From positions 1,054,001-1,118,000 of the forward strand of contig OY969779.1 of the NCBI GenBank assembly GCA_963703015.1: a stretch of DNA of 64,000 nt, read 5' to 3'. Below the pieces are notes generated by a model. The model was not told the origin of the DNA and searched no databases. It saw only the letters and a program-made list of their open reading frames with translations. A program made the translations under genes and the position numbers. The first letter of the stretch is position 1. Every line of letters starts with the position of its first letter. This document shows positions 48,679 through 56,846 of the stretch, one piece after another. This DNA is from Methanobacterium_B sp963703015. Its GTDB lineage: Archaea > Methanobacteriota > Methanobacteria > Methanobacteriales > Methanobacteriaceae.

Positions 48679-48687
48679 TTAATCCTC

Positions 48688-49236
48688 CTAATTTGCAAGT
48701 TTTACACCGGCATCGAATGCTGCTAGATTCTTATCCTCTGTTCCTGGAGGAACACTTTCAGCTATTGCAGCCCTTGCAGCTTCCTCAGTTACAACCTTGG
48801 TTATCTCGACGATTGCCCCTATCATCACTATATTTGCAACAATCCTTATTCCAATTTCCTCTGCTGCTGTTTTGGTTGCTGGTGCCGTGTAAAGTTGGAT
48901 ATTGTGTTCTTTAACAAAAGGCATTATCTCATCCATGGATATCATATCTGGATCAACTATTAAAGTTCCACCATCCTTTAAATCGTCCAAGTAAGCTATT
49001 AAAGCTGTGTGTGACATTGCAACGAATATATCTGGACTTTGAACTTTAGGGTAGTCCACATCTTCATCACTTACTACCACTTCTGTTCTTGAAGCACCAC
49101 CACGAGCTTCAGGTCCATATGATTGTGTTTGAACGGCAAATATGTTATCATGAAGCGCAGCAGCCTTCCCAATCACAATTCCTGCTAGTATAATTCCCTG
49201 ACCACCAAATCCTGCTATTCTAATATCTTTACGCAT
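48688..49236 (-). CDS. korC: 2-oxoglutarate:ferredoxin oxidoreductase, gamma subunit
   Basis: Gamma subunit of the reductive carboxylase that converts succinyl-CoA and CO2 to 2-oxoglutarate. It opens IRIAGFGGQGIILAGIVIGK; QTQSYGPEARGGASRTEVVV near residue 37 is the family signature. Length 182. It starts one base after korB ends and is followed by sucC after 9 bases. Confidence 0.95.
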   Translation of the reverse strand: MRKDIRIAGFGGQGIILAGIVIGKAAALHDNIFAVQTQSYGPEARGGASRTEVVVSDEDVDYPKVQSPDIFVAMSHTALIAYLDDLKDGGTLIVDPDMISMDEIMPFVKEHNIQLYTAPATKTAAEEIGIRIVANIVMIGAIVEITKVVTEEAARAAIAESVPPGTEDKNLAAFDAGVKLAN

Positions 49237-49237
49237 T

Positions 49238-50104
49238 TTAATCCACCTTGTATGCTGATCTTACAGATGAAGGTTTTCCAGATTCACAGTGGTCTTCCAA
49301 AAGTTTGCAGAACCTTTCTGTGTATTCTGGGGCTGTTTTGTTTACAAACTCCCCAATTATAAGTTTATCCTCAAGTTCTGATGGATCCATTTTATCTGCT
49401 TTACGTTTCAAAACACTCTGATCCTTCATCCAGTGCATCATGTCAACGGCAGTTTTCATTTTATTCTTTCGTCCAAAGTAGGTTGGACACTGTGAAATTG
49501 CTTCTATGAAGGAGAATCCCTTGTTCTTAAGGCCTTTCTTGATTGCATTAGAAAGTTGAACAGGATGTGCTGTTGTCCATCTGGCAACATAGGTTGCACC
49601 AGCAGCTTTAGTGAGTTTTGAGAGATTGAATGGAGTTTCAAGTGCCCCGTATGGAGCAGTACTACCATAACTTCCTTTTGGTGATGTAGGACTGATTTGA
49701 CCCCCGGTCATTCCGTATATGCTGTTGTTTATGCAGATAACAGTTATGTCAATGTTCCTTCTTGATCCATGTATCAAGTGGTTTCCACCAATTGCTGCGG
49801 CATCTCCATCCCCTGTAAACACCACCACATCCAGATCTGGATTTGCTAGTTTTAGTCCGGTTGCAAATGTAATTGGTCTTCCATGGGTCGTGTGAAGTGA
49901 ATCACAGTCCACGTATCCGGGAATTCTTGATGAACAACCTATTCCAGATACAAGGGCTACATTGTCAAAATCCATATCTGCCAGTTCGAGAGCATTAAAA
50001 AATGTATTCATTATTGTTCCATTTCCACATCCTGGACAGAATATGTTGGGAAGTCTTTCTGTTCTCAGATATTTCATAAAACGATTTTGATTCGTTTTAT
50101 CCAT
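49238..50104 (-). CDS. korB: 2-oxoglutarate:ferredoxin oxidoreductase, beta subunit
   Basis: Thiamine-diphosphate-binding subunit. FCPGCGNGTIMNTFFNALEL near residue 22 has the cysteines, and VFTGDGDAAAIGGNHLIHGS with NNSIYGMTGGQISPTSPKGS is the ThDP-binding region. The frame opens three codons earlier, but GGAG lies 9 bases before the ATG at 50104, so I start there (288 residues). Confidence 0.95.
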   Translation of the reverse strand: MDKTNQNRFMKYLRTERLPNIFCPGCGNGTIMNTFFNALELADMDFDNVALVSGIGCSSRIPGYVDCDSLHTTHGRPITFATGLKLANPDLDVVVFTGDGDAAAIGGNHLIHGSRRNIDITVICINNSIYGMTGGQISPTSPKGSYGSTAPYGALETPFNLSKLTKAAGATYVARWTTAHPVQLSNAIKKGLKNKGFSFIEAISQCPTYFGRKNKMKTAVDMMHWMKDQSVLKRKADKMDPSELEDKLIIGEFVNKTAPEYTERFCKLLEDHCESGKPSSVRSAYKVD

Positions 50105-50161
50105 ACGTTTCATCTCCTGAATTAAAATCTTGAATTAAATTAGTTTGATCTATATTTGTCC

Positions 50162-51289
50162 CTATTGTTGTTTTTCGATTATTTTGAGTATTTCATCGGG
50201 TTTATGCATTTCCCCACCAATTTTAGGGATTAATTCCACATCATGATCCTTTAAAACCCTTTGGACTTCATGATATATTTGTCCAAGGTTCATTTCAACA
50301 ACTATGACCCTTTGAGCATTTTTTGCTACTTTTCTTAATATTTCCTCGGGGAAAGGCCAAACAGTTTCAAGTTTGATATATCCTGCCTTTATTCCTTCCT
50401 CTCGGGCATTTTTAACTGCTGTGGTCACAGATCTTGACGGTGCACCGTAAGAAACTATTATAACATCGGCATCCTCAGTGTTGAATGATTTATAAGAGGC
50501 TAATTTGTCAGTGTTGTTTATAACTTTGTTTACCAGACGGTTAACAAGTTTTGAGTGTGTTTTAGGATTAGATGCATCTGGATATCCCCTTTCATCATGG
50601 GTGAGTCCTGTTATTTGAAGTTTGTATCCATCTCCAAATGCTGGCATTTTTGATGTGCCTTCAGGGTCTGCTTTATATGGTAAGAAAGTTTCTGGACTTT
50701 CATCAGGCATTTTTCTCGTAGTTATATCTGTTGTTTCAGGTATGGTGATCTTTTCACGCATGTGCCCTACTATCTCATCTGCCATGACCATTACAGGAAC
50801 TCTGTACTCCTCTGCCAAATTAAATGCTCTCACTGTAAAATCAAAGCATTCCTGTACAGATGATGGTGAAAGTGCTATTATTTCATAATCTCCATGGGAC
50901 CCCCATCTTGCCTGCATCATATCACTTTGTGATGCCATGGTGGGTTGTCCGGTGGAGGGAGATCCTCGCTGCATATTTACAATAACGAGCGGAGTTTCTG
51001 TCATTGTAGCATAACCAATATGCTCCTGCATTAGAGAAAATCCAGGTCCAGATGTTGCAGTCATAGCTTTTACACCACCCCATACCGCACCTATAACTGC
51101 ACCTAGAGCAGCTATTTCATCTTCCATCTGAATAAATGTACCACCTTCCTTTGGAAGGAATACAGCCATGTCTTCAGCTATTTCTGTTGAAGGAGTTATT
51201 GGGTATCCTGCAAAGAATCTGCATCCTGCATGTATAGCGCCCCTTGCGCATGCTTCATTACCCTGTATAAAATATTGTTCAATCTTCAT
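50162..51289 (-). CDS. korA: 2-oxoglutarate:ferredoxin oxidoreductase, alpha subunit
   Basis: Alpha subunit, carrying the pyrimidine-binding part of the thiamine site. MKIEQYFIQGNEACARGAIH, CRFFAGYPITPSTEIAEDMA, GGVKAMTATSGPGFSLMQEH and MQRGSPSTGQPTMASQSDMM are typical. About 375 residues. Its start overlaps korD by about 11 bases, so translation is coupled. In-frame ATGs at 51298 and 51295 are also possible. Confidence 0.96.
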   Translation of the reverse strand: MKIEQYFIQGNEACARGAIHAGCRFFAGYPITPSTEIAEDMAVFLPKEGGTFIQMEDEIAALGAVIGAVWGGVKAMTATSGPGFSLMQEHIGYATMTETPLVIVNMQRGSPSTGQPTMASQSDMMQARWGSHGDYEIIALSPSSVQECFDFTVRAFNLAEEYRVPVMVMADEIVGHMREKITIPETTDITTRKMPDESPETFLPYKADPEGTSKMPAFGDGYKLQITGLTHDERGYPDASNPKTHSKLVNRLVNKVINNTDKLASYKSFNTEDADVIIVSYGAPSRSVTTAVKNAREEGIKAGYIKLETVWPFPEEILRKVAKNAQRVIVVEMNLGQIYHEVQRVLKDHDVELIPKIGGEMHKPDEILKIIEKQQ

Positions 51290-51488
51290 CCTCATCATCC
51301 ACTTTTATTGCTTGGTCCGGACATAAAAGAGTACATAATCCACATTGAGTACACTGTTCCTTGTTTTTAGGGCATGGAACATGAATTCCCTTCTTATTTA
51401 GGGCTTTTGATTCTTCGTAGACATTATGTGGACAAAACTCCTTACAAATGTTGCATCCCTTGCATAATTCCTCGTTTACTGTTATCAT
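51279..51488 (-). CDS. korD: 2-oxoglutarate:ferredoxin oxidoreductase, delta (ferredoxin) subunit
   Basis: A 69-residue double [4Fe-4S] ferredoxin subunit: CKGCNICKEFCP near residue 9 and CTQCGLCTLLCP near 46, each CxxCxxCxxxCP. It is the first gene of the kor-sucC operon. A TATA-like TTAAATAAG at about 51533-51541 would place the transcript start about 20 bases before the ATG. Confidence 0.95.
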   Translation of the reverse strand: MITVNEELCKGCNICKEFCPHNVYEESKALNKKGIHVPCPKNKEQCTQCGLCTLLCPDQAIKVDDEDED

Positions 51489-51896
51489 ATTCTTTTCCCG
51501 GTTGATTATCCTAATTAACTGGTTATAATATTCTTATTTAATTTAGAATTTTTATCAAATAGATCAATACTTATCCATTATTAGGATGATTGAACATTTT
51601 AAGTTTTGCTAGATTTGAAAATTGATCACTAGGAAAATAAGGTACCAGTTTTATTATGTACCTGGTAATCTCAATAAACTGTTAGAAGCTAAATTTGTAG
51701 AAGCATCTACAATTGTTAAAAAAAAAATTTATGATAATTTGGGACTAAAATATCTTAATTAATATAATACCCCGTCATCTGTTGATTTAATTGTGGTTTG
51801 ATAGTTTAAAACATTAGAAATATAATTCCATTTGGAACGTATAATTTGGATCTAATTTGTATTTTTTTTAAAACTGTGCTTAAACTAATTAGTTAA
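51489..51896. other. Spacer between korD and the ferredoxin gene, with an inverted repeat
   Basis: About 400 bases without a gene. TACCAG (51643-51648) and CTGGTA (51662-51667) form an inverted repeat with a 13-base spacer, about 155 bases upstream of korD. Runs of A near 51720 and T near 51865 could be terminator remnants of the nif-side transcript. I see no open frame. Confidence 0.5.
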
Positions 51897-52109
51897 TTAA
51901 ACACAGTTTCCATCTTTTTTTTTGATTTTTAATGCGGCTGTTGGGCATGTTTCTAAACATTCATAACACAATTTACAGTATTGAGGAGAGTTTACCATTA
52001 CTTCGTTGTCTTTGATTGCGAAAACATTTGTAGGACAAATATACGCGCATGTCCCACATTCCTTTCCTTTACATTTCCCATGATCCAAGGCAATTTCAAC
52101 CATGATCAT
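51897..52109 (-). CDS. Double [4Fe-4S] ferredoxin next to the nif operon
   Basis: A 70-residue ferredoxin. The cysteines fall as CKGKECGTCAYICP (a CX4CX2CX3CP variant with a longer first loop) and CKLCYECLETCP (CX2CX2CX3CP). It ends with another cysteine (DGNCV). Position behind the NifX-like gene on the same strand suggests electron supply to nitrogenase or cofactor assembly, but the 116-base gap leaves cotranscription open. ATGs at 52109 and 52103 are both usable with the GGTGAT upstream. Confidence 0.88.
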   Translation of the reverse strand: MIMVEIALDHGKCKGKECGTCAYICPTNVFAIKDNEVMVNSPQYCKLCYECLETCPTAALKIKKKDGNCV

Positions 52110-52225
52110 AATATCACCTTTTAAAACTACTTAATTGATTCAACACTTTTAAATCCACGTTCTAATTTGAAAATATTAAAAAATTTTAGATGGTGGGCTG
52201 ATTATTCAATTTTGTAACTGTTTAT

Positions 52226-52546
52226 TCAGCACACCAAATGTTCAGCACACGATTTAACGGCTTCCCTAACATTACAATCCAATTTAATTGGTTTTATTCC
52301 GAGTTTCATCAGTTCAATAGATGGTTCTTTACCAATTTTACTGCAAAGAACCGCCTTACAATCTTCCACAAGATCTAAAGAAGCCAACCATCTTTCTTGA
52401 TGATTATCAATATTCATGCCATTTTTTTCTCTTATTTCACTGAATTCTCCTTCACCGTCTTTTAATTCAAAGATTATGAATCGATCTGCATCTCCAAAAT
52501 GCAGATCAATAATTTTTCCGTTGGATGATGCCACCGCTATTTTCAT
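52226..52546 (-). CDS. nifX: NifX/NafY-type iron-molybdenum cofactor-binding protein
   Basis: A 106-residue protein of the NifX/NifB C-terminal domain family, which binds nitrogenase cofactor intermediates. MKIAVASSNGKIIDLHFGDA at the start and the HFGDADRFIIFEL block are the signature; later CKAVLCSKIGKEPS and GIKPIKL follow. It ends in cysteine and histidine (CAEHLVC). It overlaps nifN by 4 bases, so it is coupled and the last clear gene of the nif operon. Confidence 0.88.
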   Translation of the reverse strand: MKIAVASSNGKIIDLHFGDADRFIIFELKDGEGEFSEIREKNGMNIDNHQERWLASLDLVEDCKAVLCSKIGKEPSIELMKLGIKPIKLDCNVREAVKSCAEHLVC

Positions 52547-53928
52547 ACGAATTCTCCCTCTACAAACAGTTCTTCCTCAACTACTTCTTCAGATTTTTCT
52601 AGTTCATATCCTGCCTCATCGTAGTAGAAGTCCAGTAGAGTATTTGTTAGCCTGTCCACAAATTCAGTTCCACCATTGTATCCCAGTGTAGATATTCTTT
52701 GAGCACCCATTCTATCAAATATTGGGAATCCTACCCTGAATAATGGTATTTTTTCTTCGTCGGCTATACTTGCACCATAGGAGTTACCTATTAAAATATC
52801 TGCCCCAACATCCTTGATTTCTCTGTGCATATCATATAGATCGTTTCCTGCAAGTACAACTGGATCTATCCCATTTTGACTGGCAATTAGTTCGATGTCT
52901 TCGCTAAATTTATTACTTTTAGCTCCTGTACACACCACTGTAGGTGTCATTCCCATTTCGCTTGTGAAACGTGTCATTCCAGAGACAAAATCTGGATCTC
53001 CAAATATTGCTACCCTTCGGTGGTAATTGTAGGAATGGGCATCTACCATGGCATCGAGTAATCTACCACGATCTTTTTTTACAGATTCTGGTACTTCAAG
53101 ACCGGTGAGTTCACAGACATTATTTACGAACTGGTCTGTATTTTCGATTCCCAAGGGGAGTGGTCCTGAAACAGATTTTACACCATATTTTTGTTCTAAG
53201 AATGTGGCTGCTGAATCTGCGTGTTTGGATATTGATATGGTTCCCAAGGAATTGGCTGTATCCTGAATTTCTTCTATGGTGGTACCATCCTTGTACAAGC
53301 CCAATGTTTCTTCAGAAAGTGGAGCATCAAGGTTTTCAGATGTATCTGTTAACATGATGTTTGGACAGTTCAGATCGTTTAAAAGCTGTTTAACATTTTT
53401 AACGTCTGCAGGCGATAATATTCCATTGATTATGTTTAGTTTGCCGTTGGGTGTGGAAGGTTCGGCTAGATTCTTGACCAATGCTTTGATGGTTCTGTTG
53501 TAACCCTCAACATGCGATTCAACATAGCTTGGAGTGGAAATTGGGACAATTATTGGCAGATTTTTGTCAAAATTTGCATCCTTGAATTTTTCTATGATAC
53601 CATCCATATCTTCCCCAATTGTTTCTGTGAGACAGCTGGATGTGACAGCTATCATTTTTGGGTTTTGTTTTTCAGATACATTTTTTAAAGCCTTCATTAA
53701 ATTGAATTCTCCACCGTAAATAACTGTTTTCTCACTCATGGATGTGGATGCAACATCTATAGGCTCTCTGAAATGTCTTGTTAGCTGGAATCTTATGTAG
53801 GTACTGCAACCCTGTGATCCATGGATTATTGGCATGGTATCATTTACACCGAGAAGTGCTTGGATAGCTCCCATTGGTTGGCACATTTTTGAAGGGTTGA
53901 CAACTGAAAATTTCTTATCATGTTCCAT
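52543..53928 (-). CDS. nifN: Nitrogenase cofactor scaffold NifN
   Basis: With NifE it forms the scaffold on which the iron-molybdenum cofactor is finished. It is a NifK-like protein: NPSKMCQPMGAIQALLGVND near residue 11, IHGSQGCSTYIRFQLTRHF near 35, VTSSCLTETIGEDMDGI near 94 and STPSYVESHVEGYNRTI near 131. Length 461. The last 20 residues are strongly acidic (EKSEEVVEEELFVEGEFV). It overlaps nifE by 11 bases and NifX by 4. Confidence 0.93.
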   Translation of the reverse strand: MEHDKKFSVVNPSKMCQPMGAIQALLGVNDTMPIIHGSQGCSTYIRFQLTRHFREPIDVASTSMSEKTVIYGGEFNLMKALKNVSEKQNPKMIAVTSSCLTETIGEDMDGIIEKFKDANFDKNLPIIVPISTPSYVESHVEGYNRTIKALVKNLAEPSTPNGKLNIINGILSPADVKNVKQLLNDLNCPNIMLTDTSENLDAPLSEETLGLYKDGTTIEEIQDTANSLGTISISKHADSAATFLEQKYGVKSVSGPLPLGIENTDQFVNNVCELTGLEVPESVKKDRGRLLDAMVDAHSYNYHRRVAIFGDPDFVSGMTRFTSEMGMTPTVVCTGAKSNKFSEDIELIASQNGIDPVVLAGNDLYDMHREIKDVGADILIGNSYGASIADEEKIPLFRVGFPIFDRMGAQRISTLGYNGGTEFVDRLTNTLLDFYYDEAGYELEKSEEVVEEELFVEGEFV

Positions 53929-55285
53929 TTAGTCCACCTCCCAATTCTGAACTTAAATTAAACACCGGACTTGAAACAGAAGCATCAACTTCCTTTGCAA
54001 AACTTACAAACCCTTTGAATCCTGCAAATGCAGATATTCTATCATGGTTAAAGTCACAAAAGGGTATACCAAGTTTCAGTGAAATATATTTCTCTTTAGC
54101 CCCAGATATGAGGAGATTCGGTTTATATTTCTTTAAGAGTCTTGCAAGTTCAGTTGAATTGGCATCGTCCACTATGATGGTTCCATCCCTTACTGTTTCT
54201 TTAATCCTCTCGTAATCCTCTTTAATTCCATTTTTCGTGCCTGACATCATGACATCCATGCCCAATTCTTCAAATGCACGGACAAGAGACCATGCTTTGT
54301 TTCCACCGACGTATAAAGCAACTGTTTTTCCGTTGAGTCTCTGTTTATATTCATCGGTTTTATGTTCAACTTCTTTCAATCCTTTAGTGATGATCTCTTC
54401 AGTTCTTTCGATCATTTCAGGATCTCCAAAGAAGTCTGCTATATCCCTCAGGGAATTTACTGTCTGTTCCAGACCAAAGAAGTTCACCTTAATGAATGGT
54501 ATTCCGTACCTTTCTTCCATTTTCTTTGCAACGTAATTGGAAGATTTCTGACACTGCACAATATTCAGTTTAGCTCGGTGTGCCTGGGCAATTTCATCAA
54601 CATGAGAATCTCCGGTGAGGGTACTTATGATGTTGATTCCCATTGCTTCGATCAAAGGTTTGATTCCCCACAGATCACCTGCAACATTGAATTCTCCAAC
54701 AATGTTGATGTCGAAGGGTGTGGTCTTTTCAGGCTCTTTGGTACCTATAACATAATCTAAAAGGGCATCACCACCAATCCAGTGCCCCTTGGTTTTATTA
54801 TGATTTTGATAACCTTCAGATTGAACTGGGATAACTCTGCATCCTGTAATTTCTTCAGCTTTTTTACAAACAGCCTTAATATCATCACCAATTATACCTG
54901 CAACACATGTGGCGTACACGAATATGGCCCCAGGATGGTATAATTTGTTAAGTTCCGTGATGGTTTCAAATAACTTTTTTTCTCCTCCAAATACTATGTC
55001 TGTTTCTTGAAGGTCTGTTGAACAACCCTTTTTGTAAATATCTTCCCTTGAAGATTTACTTCCCCTGATGTCCCAAGTACAAGCGGCACATCCTATAGGT
55101 CCATGCACAAGATGTATCGAGTCCGTAATTGGCATGAGCACTATTCTAGCACCACCGTATACACAAGTTCTTTGAGTTACGGTGCCTGGTAAACTTGCCT
55201 TATCACAAACAGGGATCGATATTCCATCTCCTTTCACACACATGTGTGATTTACGGGATTCAAATGTTTCGATAACTGGTTCCAT
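53918..55285 (-). CDS. nifE: Nitrogenase cofactor scaffold NifE
   Basis: NifD-like half of the NifEN scaffold. QRTCVYGGARIVLMPITDSI near residue 38, VHGPIGCAACTWDIRGSKSS and ATCVAGIIGDDIKAVCKKAE carry the cluster cysteines. VQCQKSSNYVAKKMEERYGI keeps the cysteine equivalent to the cofactor-binding cysteine of NifD, whereas the C-terminal FCDFNHDRISAFAGFKGF differs from NifD at the histidine site, as expected for NifE. Length 455. Confidence 0.94.
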   Translation of the reverse strand: MEPVIETFESRKSHMCVKGDGISIPVCDKASLPGTVTQRTCVYGGARIVLMPITDSIHLVHGPIGCAACTWDIRGSKSSREDIYKKGCSTDLQETDIVFGGEKKLFETITELNKLYHPGAIFVYATCVAGIIGDDIKAVCKKAEEITGCRVIPVQSEGYQNHNKTKGHWIGGDALLDYVIGTKEPEKTTPFDINIVGEFNVAGDLWGIKPLIEAMGINIISTLTGDSHVDEIAQAHRAKLNIVQCQKSSNYVAKKMEERYGIPFIKVNFFGLEQTVNSLRDIADFFGDPEMIERTEEIITKGLKEVEHKTDEYKQRLNGKTVALYVGGNKAWSLVRAFEELGMDVMMSGTKNGIKEDYERIKETVRDGTIIVDDANSTELARLLKKYKPNLLISGAKEKYISLKLGIPFCDFNHDRISAFAGFKGFVSFAKEVDASVSSPVFNLSSELGGGLNGT

Positions 55286-55380
55286 TTTTACTCAATCCTA
55301 TATTATTTTTAATTTATTCATTGCCATAACTCAAAATATTCTTAGACATTAGGACATCTTCGAATATTCAACAGATCACG

Positions 55381-55398
55381 GGATATCCTCCAATATCC
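55381..55398 (-). repeat. Inverted repeat in the nifK-nifE spacer
   Basis: GGATAT and ATATCC are separated by 6 bases, a perfect 6-base stem. Imperfectly matching GATCACG (about 55374) and CGTGAGATC (about 55431) flank it. The 178-base nifK-nifE gap is the longest inside the operon and may hold a processing site, attenuator or second promoter. Confidence 0.35.
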
Positions 55399-55463
55399 TA
55401 TTGATCATGGTAAATACTTAGATCGTGAGATCTTAAACCCCTAAAAAAAAATAGAGTGTAATT

Positions 55464-56846
55464 TTACTGTTGTAGCTTCCAGTGGGTAGGTTCGTAGTAC
55501 TTCTCCAAGACTGTGTTGGTAATGAGATCCATCAGGTACAGACCTCCCCTGTAACCTAATACTGATTGTCTCTGGTAGCCAACACGATCGTAGACAGGGA
55601 ATCCCATTCTGATGAGTGGAATGTCAAGATCTAATGCTATTAACCTTCCATCAGAGTTTCCTACCAATAGATCCACAGGGTTTTCCTTCAGGTACACTTC
55701 AACTGCACGCAGATCCTGACCATACAACACATCAATATCTGATCCAGATTCCTTGGAAATTTTTTCCATGTCCGGGTTGAAATCAGGATATTTGACACCT
55801 GTACATACCATGGTTGGTTCCATTCCAAGTTCACCAACAAATCTGGCCATTCCAGTTGTTAGATCTGGATCTCCGTAAATTGCAACTTTACGTCCATTCA
55901 GGTATCTTGCTGCATTGTCTGCCATTGAATCTACGAGCATTCCACGTTCATCTAGAAGTTCTTCTGAAATTGAATTTCCTGTGAATTTTGAGACGTTTCT
56001 CACGAATTGATCAGTATTTTGTAAACCAATTGGTGGTGTTTCAATTGCTGAAGGTACTTTGTGTTCCCTTTCTAGAGATGTTGCTCCTGAACCTGCATAT
56101 TTACAGATTGAAACTGTTCCTAAACTGTTGGCACTATCCCTTAGTTCATCTACTGTTGTTCCACCCTTTGGATAGTATGGAATTTCCTTGGTCTTTGAAG
56201 GTCTAAGCGGTGCATCGAATGGATCCGAAATATCGGTGAGGAATATTCCATCGGTATCCATTGAGGCCAACATATGTTTTAACTCTCTGATGTCCCCGGG
56301 ATTTATTATTCCTGGAATGATGTTCACTTTTTCGTTGGGTTCATCCTTACGTGCTAGGTGATTTACCAGTGCATTGATTGCATTGTCGTATCCCTTGTAA
56401 TGGCTCTCAACAAAACTTGGTGTGTTTATTGGTATGATTTCGATCTTGTCTGCGGCGTCGCCAAGCTTTTCCTTCAAATTTCCACGGGCTGTGTCAGCAA
56501 ATCCATAAACATCGTCACCTATGATTTCACTTGAACATGTGGTGATTATCCCTATCACATCAGGATCAAACCTCAGGGCAAGGTTTTCAATACCTGACAC
56601 TAAATTTGTTCTTCCTCCAAATACTGCTGCATCTTCGTGTAAAGCTGTAACAGCTATTTCTGATGGTTCTCTGAAATGTCTAGCAAATCCATATCTAACA
56701 AATGCAGAACATCCCTGGGAACCATGAACTATTGGAAATCCTTTGTTAATACCAGTAACTGCGAACATTGCTCCAAGTGGCTGGCAAGTTTTGAGAGGAT
56801 TTATAACTACATTCCTATCCTTTTCAATAACATTCACACAACTCAT
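55464..56846 (-). CDS. nifK: Nitrogenase molybdenum-iron protein beta chain
   Basis: Beta subunit of dinitrogenase. P-cluster cysteines are in PLKTCQPLGAMFAVTG (near residue 21), VHGSQGCSAFVRYGFARHF (near 45) and TTCSSEIIGDDVYGF (near 104); NTPSFVESHYKGYDNA has the P-cluster serine. At 460 residues it lacks the long N-terminal extension of Azotobacter NifK, as usual for methanogens. The start codon follows the nifD stop directly, so translation is coupled. Confidence 0.95.
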   Translation of the reverse strand: MSCVNVIEKDRNVVINPLKTCQPLGAMFAVTGINKGFPIVHGSQGCSAFVRYGFARHFREPSEIAVTALHEDAAVFGGRTNLVSGIENLALRFDPDVIGIITTCSSEIIGDDVYGFADTARGNLKEKLGDAADKIEIIPINTPSFVESHYKGYDNAINALVNHLARKDEPNEKVNIIPGIINPGDIRELKHMLASMDTDGIFLTDISDPFDAPLRPSKTKEIPYYPKGGTTVDELRDSANSLGTVSICKYAGSGATSLEREHKVPSAIETPPIGLQNTDQFVRNVSKFTGNSISEELLDERGMLVDSMADNAARYLNGRKVAIYGDPDLTTGMARFVGELGMEPTMVCTGVKYPDFNPDMEKISKESGSDIDVLYGQDLRAVEVYLKENPVDLLVGNSDGRLIALDLDIPLIRMGFPVYDRVGYQRQSVLGYRGGLYLMDLITNTVLEKYYEPTHWKLQQ

